64,000 nt of DNA from Hevea brasiliensis (lineage: Eukaryota; Streptophyta; Magnoliopsida; Malpighiales; Euphorbiaceae). The position numbers were made by a program, and so were the translations under genes. The stretch covers positions 56,832,773-56,896,772 of the forward strand of contig NC_079495.1 of NCBI RefSeq assembly GCF_030052815.1, in the 5' to 3' direction. Positions 9,325 through 22,099 of this stretch are shown piece by piece. Position 1 is the first letter of the stretch. The number at the start of each line of letters is the position of its first letter. The notes below the pieces were generated by a model that worked only from the letters and a program-made list of their open reading frames with translations, searched no databases and was not told the DNA's origin.

Positions 9325-12017
9325 TCAAGTTACCGACTGTCCATCCGTCTGAGGATGAAAAGCCGTACTAAAATGGAGTTGTGTGCCCAAGGATTCTTGT
9401 AATTTCTTCCAAAATATAGATGTAAACCTCGGGTCTCTATCAGATATAATGGAAAGTGGAATTCCATGTAGTCTAACTATCTCACTGATGTACAATTCTA
9501 CTAGCTTTTTCAGTGAGTAGTCAGTTCTGACTGGCAGAAAATGTGCTGATTTAGTTAACCTATCGACAATCACCCATATTGCATCATGCTTCTTCTAAGT
9601 GAGAGATAGACCACTGACAAAGTCCATAGTGACTCGGTCCCATTTCCATTCAGGTATGTTTATGGGCTGTAACAAACCTGATGGAACTTGATGTTCTGCT
9701 TTCACTTGCTGACATGTCAAGCATCTAGTTACATAGTCAACTATGTCCTTCTTCATACCTGGCCACCAGTATCGGAGTTTTAGGTCATGGTACATTTTTG
9801 TGCTTCCTGGGTGCATAGCATACACACTGTTATGTGCTTCTTTCAGAATACTGGTTTTCAATTCTTTATCATCTGGAACACACACTCTTTCTTTATAGTA
9901 CAGGCACCCATTTTCTTTCACTTCATATTCAGTTTCCTTCCCCTCAGTGATTTTGCCCATAACAGCCATTAATTTCTCATCTGTCTTCTGCCCATCCTGT
10001 ATCTGTTGTAACAGATTCGGCTTCACTTGCAACTCAGCCAAAATAACTCCATCATGAGTTAAGGATAGTTGGGCATTCAGAGATCTTAATGCTACAATAG
10101 ATTTTCTGCTTAAAGCATCAGCGACTACATTTGCCTTCCCAGGGTGATAGTCAATTATACAATCATAATCTTTCAGGAATTCAATCCATCGCCTTTGTCT
10201 CAAATTAAGTTCCTTCTGGGTTGGCAGATACTTCAGACTCTTATGGTCTGTGTATATGTAGCATTTTTCTCCATGCAAGTAATGCCTCCATATCTTCAAT
10301 GCGAAGATAATTGCTGCTAACTCCAAATCATGAGTAGGGTAATTCTTTTTATGTGGCCTTAACTGCCTGGAAGCATATGCGACCACTTTCCCTTCTTGCA
10401 TGAGTACACACCCTAACCCATTGTGTGAGGCATCACTGTAGACTACAAAGTCTTTTCGGACATTAGTCGTGTGCTGCTGGTGCCTCTGTCAACATAGCCT
10501 TGACCTCTCAAAGCGGCTTGACACTTGTCATTCCAGTCAAATTTCATATTCTTGTGTAGTAATTTGGTCATTGGAGCAGCTATCAGGGAAAATCCCTTTA
10601 CAAATCTTCTATAATATCCAGCTAACCCCAAGAAACTTCTGATCTCAGTTGTATTTCTGGGAGGCTTCCATTCCATCACTGCTTCAATCTTCTTGGGATC
10701 CACTCTAATCCCTTCAGCTGATACTACATGTCCAAGGAATGCAATCTCATTCAACCAGAACTCACACTTGGACAATTTAGCATACAATTTCTTCTCTTTT
10801 AGAGTCTGCAGAATAATTCTCAAATGCTCATCATGTTTTGCTTTATCCTTGGAATACACCAGGATGTCATCAATGAAGACCACTACGAACCGATCTAAGT
10901 ATGGATGGAAGATACGGTTCATAAGGTCCATGAATGCTGCTGGAGCATTTGTTAACCCAAATGGCATCACTAGGAATTCATAATGCCCATACCGGGTTCT
11001 AAATGCAGTCTTAGGCACATCTGCATCCTTAACCCTTAGCTGATGATACCCTGATCTGAGATTAATCTTAGAAAACACACTTGCTCCCTTCAACTGATCA
11101 AACAGATCGTCAATTCTAGGCAATGGATACTTGTTCTTCACTGTTACTCTGTTTAACTGCCGATAGTCAACACATAACCTCAGTGTCCCATCTTTCTTCT
11201 TTACAAATAGTACCGGAGCTCCCCAAGGTGACAAACTGGGGCGTATTAACCCCTTGTCTAGTAATTCTTGCAGCTGGATTTTTAACTCTTTCAATTCAGC
11301 AGGGGCCATCCTATATGGAGCAATTGAAATTGGAGCTGTACCCGGCATAATCTCAATAGCAAATTCAACTTCCCTTTCTGGTGGCAAACTAGGCAATTCC
11401 TCAGGAAATACCTCAGAGAAATCCCTTACTGTGGGTATGTCAGACAAGTCAAGTTTACCCTGCCTAGTGTTAACCACGTGTGCCAGATAGGCTTCACACC
11501 CTTTTCTCAGCCATCTCCTTGCAACTGTAGCTGAGATGACATTGGACAAGAAATCTGTCCTTTCACCCACTACTATTATTTCTTTGTTCTCAGCAGTTTT
11601 CAGAGAGATTCTCTTCAATTTACAATCTACTATTGCCTGATGATGGGATAACCGGTCCATTCCCAAAATCACATCAAACTCATGGAAAGGCAATTCGATT
11701 AAGTCTGTTGAGAACTCTTTCCCTTGAATCTTCAATGGACAGCCCTTATACACCTTGTTTACTACCACAATGTGGCCTAGCGGATTTGTGACTAGGATGT
11801 CTTGGTCACTTTCCTCCACTGGTATTCTCTTTTCTACGGGTAGCTTGATACAAATATATGAATGAGTAGATCCAGGATCCACTAATGCATGCACAGAAGT
11901 ATTATAAAGGAGGAACGTACCCTTGATAACATCTGGAGCATCCTGTTCCTCCTGTGCCCTTATAGCATAGGCTTTGGCTGGTTTTCTGCCTTCTGCTCTC
12001 TCCACAGACTCTGACAC
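9325..12017 (-). pseudogene. Gypsy 2 Pol: protease, RT, RNase H, partial integrase
   Basis: This is the pol part of a Ty3/gypsy polyprotein, in three open pieces. The piece 12017-10443 (524 codons) has the aspartic protease motif DPGSTHSYI at residues about 48-56, then reverse transcriptase from [13 protein letters not shown] through [12 protein letters not shown] to FIDDILVYS (catalytic codons near 10865-10876). The first RT aspartate is changed: [10 protein letters not shown] where KIDLRSGYHQ is usual, Asn codon at 11061-11063. A frameshift near 10490 leads into 10401-9595, with RNase H ([16 protein letters not shown]) and the integrase zinc finger (H near 9820, CLTCQQ). A stop separates 9573-9325, which has the integrase core ([18 protein letters not shown]) but ends before the catalytic glutamate. 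Enzymatically dead. Confidence 0.92.
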
Positions 12018-13155
12018 AGATTTCTATGAAGTACCGGCTGCCTCAGCCTTACCTGGCCTTCTACCCCTTGGAGCTGGAGGGGCATGCCTATCAATTGATA
12101 CCAGAGTGGATGAAACAGTTCTGTGTGGACAATCTCGGACTAGGTGGTCTATAGATCCACTCCGTAAACAAGCACCCATCATCCTCCAACATTCACCCTT
12201 ATGCCATTTTTGGCAATATGGGCAAGCAACAAATACTGTTGGGGCTAGTCCCCTGTACCCTGTTCTTGGAGAGCTAGCCATTGAAGGGGTGGACTGGCCT
12301 CTCCTTGGTGCAAACTGAGATTTGGGCCTCTGTGACTGACCCTGACTTGGTACTCTACTAAAACTCTGAGTAGGCGAACCTCTGAATTTCTTACTAGGGC
12401 GTAAGATGTCTGGTCGACCACGACCTCTTTTCTCATCTGTCCCTTACATTACGCTCATTCATTCTAACTTTTTCAACCTTCAGTGCAGCTTCCACTAACT
12501 TGGCAAACTCTGTAATCCCCAAGGCTGTAATCATTACTTTAATGTTATCATTGAGTCCTTCCTTAAATCTCTTGCATCTCTCTGCCTCATTAGGGACTAT
12601 TTCCCGCCCATAGCGGCTCAGTCTGACAAATTCTCTTTCATATTCAGCCACTGTCAGCTGTCTCTGGCGTAGGGTAATAAACTCCCTTCTCTTCTCTTCC
12701 AAGTATACACTACCCACATACTTCTTCTGAACTCAGTGAGAAAGAAATCCCAAGTTATCTATTCTGGTGGCACCTCACTAGTTACTGTATCCCACCACTG
12801 GTATGCATCATCCTGCAGTAGTGATACAGACTTCAAATTCTCTGGAGTACAATGAAGTTGTTTCAAGACTCTTCGATTCTGTCAACCGTTTTCAATCGTG
12901 ATGAGAATCATCTTCTCTTTTGCCCAGAAAATCCACTACTCTAAACTTCCTGAGTCTCTCCATATGAGATTTTTGATGTGGAGGTGGTGGTGGTGGCATA
13001 ACTCCTGCCATCTGTCTAAAGAACTCAGCCATTTACTGAAATGTGGCTGGTGCATTTGTCTTGGTGGAGCGGGTTCCCTCCATCTCTGGTTCAGTCATAG
13101 ATGGAGCATGACTTTCCACTTCCTCATCGACCGCTCTCTGCGATGTGGAGTCCAT
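12018..13155 (-). pseudogene. Gypsy 2 Gag with two zinc knuckles, frame-broken
   Basis: The start is the ATG at 13155-13153, giving MDSTSQRAVDEEVESH, matched by the Gypsy A Gag. The N-terminal third is broken by stops and shifts (a TAA follows ATFQ near 13035; others near 12750-12900). The clean part 12717-12433 holds the gag core with FITLRQRQLTVAEYEREF, LSRYGREIVPNEAERCKRF and LVEAALKVEKVRM. A shift near 12430 leads to a basic region and 12281-12024, with knuckle one CPYCQKWHKGEC intact. In knuckle two, CLRSGSIDHLVRDC, the second Cys is replaced by Ser. A stop after AEAAGTS (12026-12024) separates it from pol. Confidence 0.85.
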
Positions 13156-13267
13156 TTTCTGATCAAAATAACAAAACAAATCAAAAGATCTGCATTAGAG
13201 TCATCTTAACACTTACAATGCAATGCATGATATGCAATCTATCTAGGTCCAGAAACGCCTAAACCGT

Positions 13268-13279
13268 GCTCTGATACCA
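13268..13279 (-). other. Primer binding site of Gypsy 2
   Basis: TGGTATCAGAGC on the minus strand, five bases inside the LTR end, is an exact match to the plant tRNA-iMet primer site. The following bases CACGGTTTAGGCG resemble those after the Gypsy A site. Confidence 0.92.
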
Positions 13280-13284
13280 CTAAA

Positions 13285-16200
13285 TGTAACACCCCTCACC
13301 CATCTACAGTATAGCCGAGCAAGGCGTGCTACCCGGCGCGTCGGAACACCTAGTCTGTGATTATTTCATTTCTTGAACTCAATTTGATTTTAAGAAGTCT
13401 TTTATGTAATATTCATATCATGCTGATACTATTGTCATACTTTGATAAAATCAGTGTTTCAAGATTGGTAATAAAAATTTGGCAAGGTGCCATCTATATT
13501 TAGGACAAACTGTCCTTCCAAACCTGTTGAAAACAGTTTAATATAATGATATCAAAATCTCAAATATTTCACAGTCTCTATTTCTCAGTAAAGTCAATAG
13601 ACTTTTACAGTCATTAAATAGTTCCATAATACAGTCCATAATAATTTAAATATATATAGAAAATCTCCATGTCATTTAATATGTACAAAATATTACAAAC
13701 TTTAGAGCTTTCATAACATTACAAAATACAGGGTTGAATTTCAAATATACAACAAAAGTACAAAATACAAGATATCCTAAGTCCTACCATGTATGCAATG
13801 CAGTGCAGATGACTCTGGACTCCTGTGCAGATCTGATGTCTCACCCGGTCATAGGTCTGCTGGGCTCCCCAGCTCTATCTCCAATACCTACGCATTACAA
13901 AAGCAACGCGCTAAGCAATTTTGCTTAGTGGTGCCAAATATAAAGAAATATACACTAAAATAAAGTAAATAAAGTGTTTACAAATTTTTGGTGGTCTTTG
14001 TATGTCGATGACTGGATTTAGGTATTTGAATTTAATAGTACTTGAATTACTGCCCGTGTAGCCTATATACTGACCAGACTGGATAAATGGATATACTGGC
14101 ACTGGGTACCTAGTACCTCGGGCCATCACACCATCGGTCATAAAGTATCTCCCAGTGTGTAAATGGCGTGGCTAAAAGCCATATAGTCAATCTGGCGATA
14201 AGCCAAAAATAAATACACAATATGTATAGCCGTAGGCTATCAAAGTCACAGTGCGGCATAACAAGCCGTAAAAACACAGCATGGCATAAAGCCATTTACA
14301 GAACAGCTGTCAAAATCCTATTGGCATGCCAACCTATCCATACTAGACAACTAGGCAAACTAGGGCACATTATTAATTAATTGTTTAATTCTTCAATTTT
14401 TTGGAGTTTACTAACTATTATATAATTCACAAGTCAATGCATATGTTGACCCTTTTAGGTAATATGGATAAGTTGTTTCTAGCATCAATATGTCACAATT
14501 TATATCTCAATATGCTGCCAATATAGTGCAATTTACCATTTTTACAAGTTGGCATTCATTGCCAAAATGCTTCAAGCATCATTGTATGCAAAATGTCAAA
14601 TTCTCAATTTTTGTGTGCTAGATTGGTCTAGCTTAAAGTCCTTTTTCCCTTGGTTTTTAGCTTCTGGTCAAAGAAGCAAAATTGTAGCTCTATGTCTTAT
14701 TGCACGCGGGGCAAAATTTCAGGTCATTCTGAGTTGTATAGACCAAGATATGGTCAATTTACTAAAGCTGGACAGATTGCACCTTTAGTGCAAAATTTGG
14801 TCAATTTTAGGTCAGTTTTGGTTCGGCAGTTTTTATACCCGAACTTGTGCAAGCCATTTGACTTAGTTCTGGCCATTTCTGGGCTTTGGTTTCTTCATAA
14901 GAATTGTAGATATATGTCTAAACTAACCATGGTAAAAATTTCAGGTCAATTGGACCTGTTTTGAGTGAGTTATGGTCATCCAAAGGACTACTGTTCATAT
15001 GGTCAAAAATCTGGGTTGCAAGGTTGCTAATCCGGATTTGGTCATTTTTAAGGTCAGTTTCTAGGCAGAATTTTGGCAACATTTCTACATGAAAGTTGGC
15101 CTATTTGGTGTCTAGTTTCACCCCCTATTAGCCTCATACCAATTGGGTTCATAGTTTGGCACTTATGGCCTAATTTATGTACTGCCTTCACACACAACCT
15201 GCACAAAGCACATACACTTCCAATTTGATATTCCTTCTCCTCCTCATTTCTTCAATATTCAATCAATAACACTTCCATATATATATTGTACACAATTCCA
15301 GCAACAATTTTGGGTAGAATATTCAGGTGCTCAATGCACACAATTCACCATTAATTCAACATTCATTTCCACCAAAATTTAACACATCTCAATGTTAATA
15401 TTACACATACACTTCAACATAATCATACTTCAATATCACTTACACTTGCTACCCACAATTTAATCTTAGCATATTTCATTAATAACTACATGTTCACACA
15501 CAAATTCATGCTATTAGGGGCTGCCAAATATGGCAGTTTTCTCAAGGCATCAAAGTTCCATTTCACACCCTTAATTCAAACACTACATGCATATACTTAG
15601 ATACAAACTTACTACAACTTTCATTTAAATTAATCAACCTTCATTTCCATTCATTAGAAGTAAAAATAACTCAAGCTCAACAAATGTTCATGGCTGCCAA
15701 AAATGGACAAGTCCATTTCTCACTATTTCTTTCATTTCTCTTCACCAAAATAATCACCTCAACCTAAACACAAGGTTTACTAAAGCAAGGGAGAGGTTTT
15801 GGACACTTACCACTTTTGAAGCTTATCAAAACATTACCAAATCTTGCTTTTCTTGTTGCCAATATCTTCCCCAAGGTGAGTAGGCAAGCTTTAATGAAGG
15901 AAAGAAGTGGAAAGGATGGCTTGATCATGCACCCATGGAGGTTGCATGTGGGGTGGCCATGGTGATTTCCATGGTGGAATTCATTTCGGCAAAGTAAAAT
16001 GGGATGATGAAGAAGATGATGGTGAGTGCTATCTGCTGTCCCAAGGCTATGATAAGGGTCCCAATATCCAAGTTAGTGGAGCACTAACTTGGATTTTAAT
16101 GTTAATTATTCAAAGTTTCATAAATTGGATTTTATCCCCCATTTCTTTCACTATTCTTATAATGTATCACAATTTAATTTTTCATGACATTTTCTAAGTG

Positions 16201-16692
16201 TAATATCATTTATTTTTAATGGAGATTGAGGTCAAAAGGCAACACTATGTGTCAAATGACCAAAATACCCCACTTTCGGGTTATATTCCTGATTTTTCGG
16301 TAACACTCGATTTTTATCTGTTTCTCGATTTTTCATTTTTCTTTGTACTAATCTATTAATTTTTCTTTGATATTTCTAGTGTCAATTACATTTCAATAAA
16401 CCTTTATTTATGTCTCAAAATTAAATTCAAAGGGTTCCCCGCGGTCCTGGGGTCGGCAACGACCTTCCCAGTGCAGTAACCCATCGCTGCGGTGCCGGCT
16501 CGTTTAACTTAGCATCATTTTCTCTCTTTCATTTTTGTTTGATTTTTCTTGTATTTTCTTTTTATTTATTTCATCATTATATGTCTGTTCACTATCACCG
16601 AAGTGTAGTTCTAGACATCCTGACTTGCCTGGACTGTTATTTGACTACTGGAGTAATAAAACGTACAGAACACGTATAGGGAGGATGTTACA
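13285..16692 (-). mobile_element. Gypsy 2 5' LTR, 3408 bp
   Basis: On the minus strand it runs from TGTAACATCCTCCC (16692) to GGGTGAGGGGTGTTACA (13285). It holds the shared Gypsy features: GAGCCGGCACCGCAGCGATGG near 16480-16500, the 17-mer variant GGGTATTTTGGTCATTT (complement of 16254-16270), and three ~200 bp modules on the plus strand near 14660-14760, 14895-14980 and 15090-15170. Near its end lies a block like AACAGGTTTGGAAGGACAGT (complement near 13500). TATGCC/GGCATA-type short repeats at 14160-14300 recall the Gypsy A tandem array. The open frames inside are short and in different frames from module to module, so I do not call genes. Confidence 0.9.
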
Positions 16693-16983
16693 GTGAGACT
16701 ATCTTTAGGTATATTGTAGGTATACCCTTGTATTTTAGATCTTGATGTAATTCTGTAATTATATGTATGAAATTTTCTTTGAGCAGTTATACCAACTCTT
16801 TTGTAATATATTTTTGGATTGTAATCAAATACAAATTATTGTAAGGTTATCTTGAGATTTTATGTACTTATAAAATTTTGCACTACTAAATTTTTAATGC
16901 TCCCATGAATGTAAATATTAATTTTGTTACCTTAATGAGATGTTTCAATATTTCATTTAATTTAAACTGTGCATTGAGTTGCT
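16693..16983 (+). mobile_element. Gypsy-type LTR fragment D, left half
   Basis: The plus strand here matches the minus strand of the Gypsy B LTR near 31880-31945 (GTATATTGTAGGTATACCC, ACTATCTTTAGG), so it is the distal part of a related LTR in plus orientation. It continues after the solo LTR at 20954-21311. Its own start is cut off by Gypsy 2 at 16692. Confidence 0.75.
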
Positions 16984-19900
16984 TGTCACACCCTACCCCT
17001 CTGTAAGGCATAACATGATCCCGTAGTATATCTAATGAATTACCAACTCCGTCTACTGATAATCCATTAAATACACTACAAGGGATTTTAAAAACTTTTC
17101 TTACTTCTTTTACCGTGGTGAGCACTATTTACAGGTATTAAAAACCTTTTTAAATTTTAGTGATAGAACTAACACATTTGAATTATTTGGAATTTCTGTA
17201 AAAATTTTGGCAGAATACCATCTGTATTTTGGACAAAACAGTTCTTCAAAAAACCTGTAAAAAGCACTTCAATAAATTTCCAAATCTCAACTCCAACACA
17301 TTTTCTCAACTCAATCCACAACAATTTTTCAGTATTTTCAAAGGATGAGATAAAAGAAATATAATACGAATTTTACAAGTCAAAATAACTCATAATTTAC
17401 TTTACAACTTCAATGTACAATTTTAATTTACAACTGCTCAAAACCAACAACAATATGTACATACAGTGAACATACATTACATTACAAAATACAAAATATT
17501 GGTATACTCATTATACATTAGTCTCTCATTGGAGGTACTAGCGACCTAATCTGCCTTTACACATCTGTCTACACTGTGACAATAAAAGCTATCGCTGAGA
17601 CAATGTCTCAGTGGTGCACAACATTAACCAAATACAATTTAAATCACAATTCATAAATCATATAAATAGTGGATACTTAAAACCATAGTTAATTTCAAGA
17701 CAATAATTGTCAACCAGAATTTAAACTCCATTTCTCAATATCACAATAAATTTCAGTAAGTCAGATCATGGTTGAATTCAAAAGACAGTATGTGTCAATA
17801 AGAGTTTAAATTCATTTCACAATCTCACAATAAATCTCAATAATCAAAACATAGTTAAATTCGAAAGAAGTAAATGTCAATAAGAATTTAACTTAAGAAT
17901 AAGTTAAGAATACAGTGTTGCCAATTCATTCACAACTTAAGCCATGACACAAATTTTCGATCAATGCCGCGTTGTACACCACGACAAAGCAATCAAAACC
18001 CCACTAATCGAAATCAATGAGGAAGGGAGCTAGCTATATAATGAGTACTCATTCGATCACCTCAACTGGTAAACCAGAGAGGGAGAAAAATAAACGATCA
18101 CGACTCCATAAATGGAGAAGGAAAATAAACGATCACAACCCCATAAAAGAAGAAGGAATGATATGATACTGTCATGCTAAGTGTGAACACAAAATCAATT
18201 CCAAACATTTTATTCAAATGATTCGTGAGAATCCAATAAATTTCCAAAGTTATAATTTCATTCACAAAATGGCAACACAATTCATAATTATCTTTAATTT
18301 CCACAAAAACCATTTACAGTGCTTTTCAATCAATAGTATCCATCAAATCATTTACAATGCTTTTCAAGCAATAAATATCCATTCAAACACATTTCCACAA
18401 TTTAAAACAATAATGTACAATAGTCATAATTCATTTCAATTGAAAAATTCAAAAGAAATAGCCGTTGTGCACAAACACAATTTAAATCAATAACATACAA
18501 TTAATCATATGAAATCTTATTCAGAGTAAAATCAGTTGAAAACTAATTGTGCACAAACCTCTGATAATTGTCTCCTGGTCTGGACTCAGTGTTTCCTTCC
18601 CTTTTCCTGAGTCTTTGGTAACTGAGAAACACAATTTGAAGTGTTTCAATATTAAATTAAACTGTCTCTAACGATAATGTTCGATAATTAATTCACTGAA
18701 GGCTATTATTTGCTCAATCACCTAATATACCGACCCTCGATGCGTTTTAGGTAAATTAGGTTTTGGTGTCCTTAATATGTCACATTCGATAGGGTTTTAG
18801 GGTTGGTACGTTTTACCAAACTCATTTCCTTGTTTAGTGTATTTTCTTGCAATTTGCTGGGTTCCGGGATACTAGTTTGACCTACCCGGACGACCTAGTT
18901 CCCTCGGTTTTCGGGTTTCAGTCAAAACTACAAACTTGTAGATCTATGTCTTATTGCACGTGGGGCAAAATTTCAGGTCAATCCGAGTTAAGTAGACCAA
19001 GTTATGGTCATTATACTATTGCTGGTCAAATGGCATCAAATTAGGTCAATTTTAGGTCAATTTGGTCCACTTTGGTTCGGCCAGTTTTTGGACCCGAACT
19101 TGTGCAAGCTTTTTGACTTACTTCTGGTAATTTCTGGGCTTTGGTGTCTTCATAAGACTTGTAGGTATGGGTCTTAACTATTCATGGTTAACATTTCAGG
19201 TCAATTGGACCTGTTTTGAGTGAGTTATGGCCTAAACACTAACTGCTGCCCAATTGGTCAGTTTTTAGGTCTCAATTGCACTTAATCCGAATTGGTCATT
19301 TTTCATATCACCTTGCAAGCAGAATTTTGGTATGCTTTCTCAATGAAAGTTGGCACATTTTGTGCCTAGTTCCACCTCCAATTGGTCTCATACCAATTGA
19401 GGTTACACATTTAAAGTTATAGGCTAAAATGTACACTGCCCTTAGTTACCTTGCTTAACACACATCAATTACACACTTACATTACTACATGTCCACTTCC
19501 CCTTACCATTTCTGTTTTGGTTCATTACCAAAACCATATTCCACTTCACTTAAATGTCACTTTGGGCAGATTGCAATTATCCTCAATACACCAATTAAAA
19601 CTCACATTTACAAGTTCTAAGTACAATCACATATACACCTAAACATTACAAATTTTTACATATACTTACACAATCAATCTATACACATCTCCATCAATTC
19701 TCAAGGTCAATATTCTGCCAATACTTTCATGAACATATACATTTATTCAAGAATTTCAAGGCTGCATAAACTTCCTCAACACCAAAGTATTCCACAATTC
19801 ATCAATTTCCATCCAAATGCAAAAATCACCATATATATATGGAATAATTTACTAGGATATTACATCACCATAACCAACATAATTCTCATCAAATATATGT

Positions 19901-20953
19901 ACAAATACTTCATCAATACATGACTACATGGCTGCCCAAAAATGGATATCTCAATAACTCTTCAAACTTAAAAATTTCCTTCACAAAACCAACACCCATA
20001 ACATGTACACAAAGTTTAACAAAGAAATCTTCAAAAATGTAAACTTACCTTATGGTTAGAACTTGCCAAACCTTGATTAAACTTCTTAAATTTGGTATCA
20101 AGCTCTTCCTTATGATGTGTAGACAAACTTTCATGAAGGAACCTAAGTGATTGAAGGTGAAATGGAGGGGTGGATCAAGCTTGAATGAAAAACGTTAATG
20201 GAGGTTTTCTTCTTCTTCAATTCGGCAATGTTGAGAGAATTGGAGAAGATGAAGAATTTAGCTGCATTATGGACTTACACCTGCCCCACTTCATGTTTAT
20301 TTTATTCATTAGTGGACCACTTAGTTAATTAATTCATTTTATAAGTTAAACTTTCACTTATTCCACATTAAACCCTTAATTCTCACTATTTACTTTAGGT
20401 ACCACCAAATTAATTTTTCATTTTATTTTCTAAGTGTAATATTATTTATTTTTAGTGGACATTTAGGTCAAAAGACAATTCGGGATATCAAATGACCATA
20501 ATGCCCCTGTTCGGGTTGCATTCCCGATTTTTCGGTAACACCGGGTTTTGTCCTTTTTTTAATTTCTTACTTTTCTTTGTACTAATTATTTAATTTTTCT
20601 TTGATCTTTCTAATGATATTTATTCTTCAATAAGGGTCTATTTAAGTCTTAAAAATATTTTCTAGGGTTCCCCGCAGTCCAGGGCTAGTCAACGGTCCAC
20701 GCCGTGACTTCCCGGTGTGGTCACCCATCGTTAGGTTTCCCGGCTCGCTTAACTTGATTACCTTTCTTTGCTATTATTTTTCCTTTGTTTTTCTTGTATT
20801 TTCTTTTCTTGTATTTCATTATTTTATGTCTCCTCCCTCATGTCAAAGTGTAGTTCTAAGCATCCTAGCATAATTTTATGTCTCCTCCCTCATGTCCGGA
20901 CAACACTGGTCACCGGAACAGTAGAACGCACTACCGAACTTAGGGGTGTTACA
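16984..20953 (-). mobile_element. Solo Gypsy LTR C, 3970 bp, duplication TTGCT
   Basis: On the minus strand it starts TGTAACACCCCTAAG at 20953 and ends GGGGTAGGGTGTGACA at 16984. The bases TTGCT occur on both sides (16979-16983 and 20954-20958), and the interrupted host LTR joins cleanly across it. This is the mark of a complete LTR left by recombination between two LTRs. It contains the head block with GGTCCGGAC-like sequence (near 20895), AGCGATGGGT-like sequence near 20720, the 17-mer (20490-20506), three antisense modules (about 18915-19010, 19140-19230, 19335-19425) and the palindrome AATGAGTACTCATT (18040-18053). No coding sequence. Confidence 0.92.
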
Positions 20954-21311
20954 TTGCTTGTGCTGATTTGTGAAATGAAATTGATTAATGGAGTTCTGAT
21001 TGAGAAATATATTCGGAGTGTTTTTATTTTCAGGTTTTGAAGAACTGTTTTCTCAAAATACAGACGGCACTCTGCCGAAATTTTTATACAAATTACAGAG
21101 ATTTTAAATATCTAAAAATTTGATTTATGTTTGGACTTCAAATAAAGGTTTTTAATATCTGAAAAAATTTTACCCACCAATTTAAAAATGAACAAAAATT
21201 ATTTTAAAATTCCTTGTAGTATATTTAATGGGTTACCGGTAGGCGAAATACGGTAATTCATTAGGTGTACTATGGGAGCATGTTACATCTTATGAGGAGT
21301 AGGGTGTGACA
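20954..21311 (+). mobile_element. Gypsy-type LTR fragment D, right half and 3' terminus
   Basis: The first five bases are the second TTGCT copy. The remainder continues fragment D and ends GTAGGGTGTGACA, the terminus shared with solo LTRs C and F. It includes the conserved block CAGGTTTTGAAGAACTG..CGGCACTCTGCCG near 21032-21080. Confidence 0.8.
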
Positions 21312-21750
21312 AATTAGCTCCTTCATATGTAGTTAATTTGTATATCATGTAAATTACAAATTTAAGCAATTAGTTTGTTAATTATGAAAATTAATGAAAT
21401 TTGAGTATTTTGATAAATGAGTTGAGTATAATATGAATGAAATTGTATTGAGATTGTATTGGAGTTGAGAATTGTGTTAATATCATTGGGAGTGTTTTTT
21501 TTTTTTCAGGTTCAGAAGACTAGTTTTCCAATTTATAGTCGGTACTCTGCCGGATTTTCTACAAAATTTGCGGAAACTACAAAATAATCAAACTTTCAAC
21601 AAATGACATAAACGCTATAAATTTCACTCAAGAGCTTTTTAATATAATAAAATAATAAATGGAAATTGTAAAAAGATAAGATAAAGTGTTCCAGCACACT
21701 GTGTAGCATATCTTGCTTGGCTACACTGTAGATGGGTGAGGGGTGTTACA
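21312..21750 (+). mobile_element. Gypsy A-like LTR tail E
   Basis: It starts AATTAGCTCCTTCATATG, as at 1155-1175 of Gypsy A, and ends CTACACTGTAGATGGGTGAGG followed by GGTGTTACA. It is therefore the last ~440 bp of a related LTR. It lacks the 20-21 bp array and has its own extra block with CGGTACTCTGCCGG near 21539. The final TGTTACA is shared with the start of the next LTR (21744-21750). Confidence 0.75.
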
Positions 21751-22099
21751 CCTTACTCCTTTGTAAGATATGACATGATCCCGTAGTATACCTAATAAAT
21801 TACTGAACTCCACCTACCGATAATCTATTAGATATACTATAAGAGATTTTAATAAAACAAATTCATTTTTAAGTTTAGCTTGGTGATAAAATTTAATTTA
21901 AGTGTTTTCAATTAAAGTGTGTCATAAAATTATTTAGAAATGAATAGGCATCTTTAAATTTTTGTAGAAAATTCACAGGGTCATGATTGTAATTTTATTA
22001 AATAACAATTTTTAAACTTGTTAAATTCACATGTGGCAATTATATAACATCATTAAATAAATTATCATTCAAGAATTTTCTTTCTTTCATCCACAAACC
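21744..22099 (-). mobile_element. Gypsy B 3' LTR, distal part
   Basis: The end of a minus-strand LTR (TGTTACACCTTACTCC on the plus strand). The same sequence appears at 52163-52520 in the Gypsy B 5' LTR, where it runs uninterrupted through ACAAACCAAAAAGGAGGC. Here it is split after AAACC by Copia 1 and resumes at 31649. Confidence 0.88.

Larger units (their letters stand above)
9325..16692 (-). mobile_element. Gypsy 2: 5' LTR, gag and broken pol; 3' end lost
   Basis: Read on the minus strand: 5' LTR (16692-13285), primer site (13279-13268), gag (from 13155), zinc knuckles, protease, reverse transcriptase, RNase H and integrase, ending near 9325-9345 within the integrase core. The domain order, with integrase last, places it in Ty3/gypsy. 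The DPGSTHSY protease motif and the long LTR suggest a chromovirus of Tekay type, though the chromodomain region is gone. The integrase C-terminus, polypurine tract and 3' LTR are missing, and the break falls where foreign AT-rich sequence begins. The right flank is GTGAG (16693-16697). It appears to have landed in the plus-strand LTR fragment that continues at 16693. Confidence 0.9.

Noticed and set aside
10693..11490. Plus-strand frames of 75-96 codons
   Set aside because: Shadows of the Gypsy 2 RT coding region on the other strand.
9325..12017. Endogenous plant pararetrovirus (caulimovirus) because of Gypsy-like RT and RNase H
   Set aside because: LTRs, tRNA-iMet primer site, polypurine tract and a Gypsy-type integrase with zinc finger show an LTR retrotransposon. 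No movement protein is seen.
16440..16510. A GC-richer island suggesting a tRNA or structured RNA gene
   Set aside because: It is the conserved LTR block with GAGCCGG..AGCGATGGGT. No cloverleaf or internal promoter boxes.
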